A stretch of DNA of 46,891 bases from contig MU858293.1 in NCBI GenBank assembly GCA_033297075.1, positions 1 through 46,891 on the forward strand, given 5' to 3'. Below the pieces are notes generated by a model. The model did no database searches, was not told the DNA's origin, and saw only the letters and a program-made list of their open reading frames with translations. The translations under genes were made by a program, and so were the position numbers. Source of the DNA: Rhypophila decipiens (Eukaryota > Ascomycota > Sordariomycetes > Sordariales > Naviculisporaceae). Below are positions 45,864 to 46,891 of this stretch, piece after piece. The stretch's first letter is position 1, and each line of letters opens with the position of its first letter.

Positions 45864-46891
45864 TACATATATAATAATCCACACGTCTTCTTCTTTGCCA
45901 AGGCGTGTTGGCCCTGCAAAGATTGCTGGAAATATACCAGATCGAGCTAGGTTGAGATGCTCCGAATCTCATCACATAGGTCTTGTAGTTGTTGATGAAG
46001 GTTGATCAGGCCACTGATGAATCATCCTACGCTTACAAATGTCGATTTCTTGGTGAGTAGTTGGAAATCACACCTACAATTAATTCACCTTCTTTTTTTC
46101 TATTGTAGCTAACGAATGCTCAACTCTATCGAGCCATAGCTAGAATGTAACATTCGCCATGCACGACCTTTGCTTACACCCGGTGTACGGTGAGCGCATT
46201 CGGCATGAATTGCTCAACTGCTGCATATGCCTCACAGTCTCACTCAGCAAACGCTGGGCATGGGATTTTGCTGCTCGATTGCTTCAGTATCAAGGCAATG
46301 AAAGCATCGTCCTGCATCACTTCCCTTCCGTGCTCCTCGTTGTCGACTTGGCGGTTGACAAATGACGATGCTGACATGATTGACATCGGTTCATTCGTTA
46401 GCAATTGCTTAACCAATCATCTTCAAATCTCTCACATCCTTTGTCATCCTAAACCCCATCTATGTTGGATACCTCCTATTCACTGGCCGGATCACTATCT
46501 CTAACTCCTTTCGCTCAGCATGAGCAAGGTTCTTCGCCGAGAGATAGGGGGCCAGAATACGGGGTTCTCGATCCTTTTATGTCTTGTTCACTAGTCGTCA
46601 TCGCTAGTGGTCGCTCCACGGCCCGGTTCTTCCGCCAAGGACCTATTCAACTGGTGTGCCTGGACTATTCAATTCTCCCATGTATAAAAGACAGTCACCC
46701 ATCTTCTCAGGATCAGATATCTACCTACATAGTCTATTCACAATCCATCACGCTTCCCTCAACTGACCAACAATTCCTGTCATAAGTTAGCAAAAGCTGT
46801 TGAAGGAAATACGGTATACGCCCTGAACTATACGGTCTACGGCACTGGAATACAGGCCATCCATGTATATATATCAAGAGCCCTCCCCCAG
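45864..46891. other. Right-edge intergenic sequence
   Basis: This sequence holds only short overlapping open frames that I do not support as genes. The final 200 bases look like a promoter (see the TATA-like element). Confidence 0.35.
46683..46690 (+). promoter_or_regulatory. TATA-like box of a possible gene beyond the right edge
   Basis: TATAAAAG is followed by CA-rich, G-poor sequence (about 46710-46780) typical of a fungal 5' leader. No start codon with a long frame follows inside the window, so any gene would lie further right. Confidence 0.3.

Overview
The window is nuclear DNA of a filamentous ascomycete (Pezizomycotina, probably a Sordariomycete). The genes have short introns of about 50-110 bp with GT...AG ends and CTAAC-type branch points. 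Families typical of moulds are present: a PKS-NRPS megasynthase, a CYP65-like P450, an AflR-type Zn2Cys6 regulator and an Hsp70-like orphan ATPase. The species cannot be named from the sequence.

Left part, 391-21072: a compact secondary-metabolite cluster of three genes, all on the + strand. They are a cytochrome P450 (391-2288, 5 exons), a Zn2Cys6 regulator (3666-5728, 2 exons) and a hybrid PKS-NRPS (7103-21072, 6 exons, about 4552 aa; KS-AT-DH-MT-degenerate ER-KR-ACP-C-A-T-R). The megasynthase would make a methylated polyketide, couple it to one amino acid and release it through the terminal R domain. The P450 would then modify the product and the regulator would switch the cluster on. A 39-bp dyad whose exact centre is a TCGN5CGA (AflR-type) motif lies about 360 bp upstream of the megasynthase. 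A 205-bp hairpin element with telomere-like repeats in its core separates the P450 from the regulator. No trans-acting enoyl reductase gene is visible, although the cis ER region is degenerate.

Middle, 21.1-31.7 kb: two minus-strand genes with broken reading frames (a small unknown protein and a membrane protein), then an intact 8-exon Hsp70-like gene (26572-24140, minus). This gene diverges from a large disordered/coiled-coil protein gene (27272-30630, plus) across a promoter containing a perfect 26-bp palindrome.

Right part, 31.7-46.9 kb: ordinary genome genes. They are a polytopic membrane protein with a long disordered tail (31743-34758), a 1-kb minisatellite-rich spacer, a 753-aa protein of unknown function (38040-35779, minus), a 66-aa small secreted protein (39164-39443), a coiled-coil protein with an exact-length internal duplication (40275-41159), and a Pro/Glu-rich single-pass surface protein (44112-41962, minus). 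The last 2.7 kb holds only a stop-interrupted coding relic and a possible promoter at the right edge.

Splice sites were placed by eye from reading-frame continuity and consensus. They are consistent (each spliced length is a multiple of three) but not verified by RNA. No tRNA, rRNA or CRISPR array was found.
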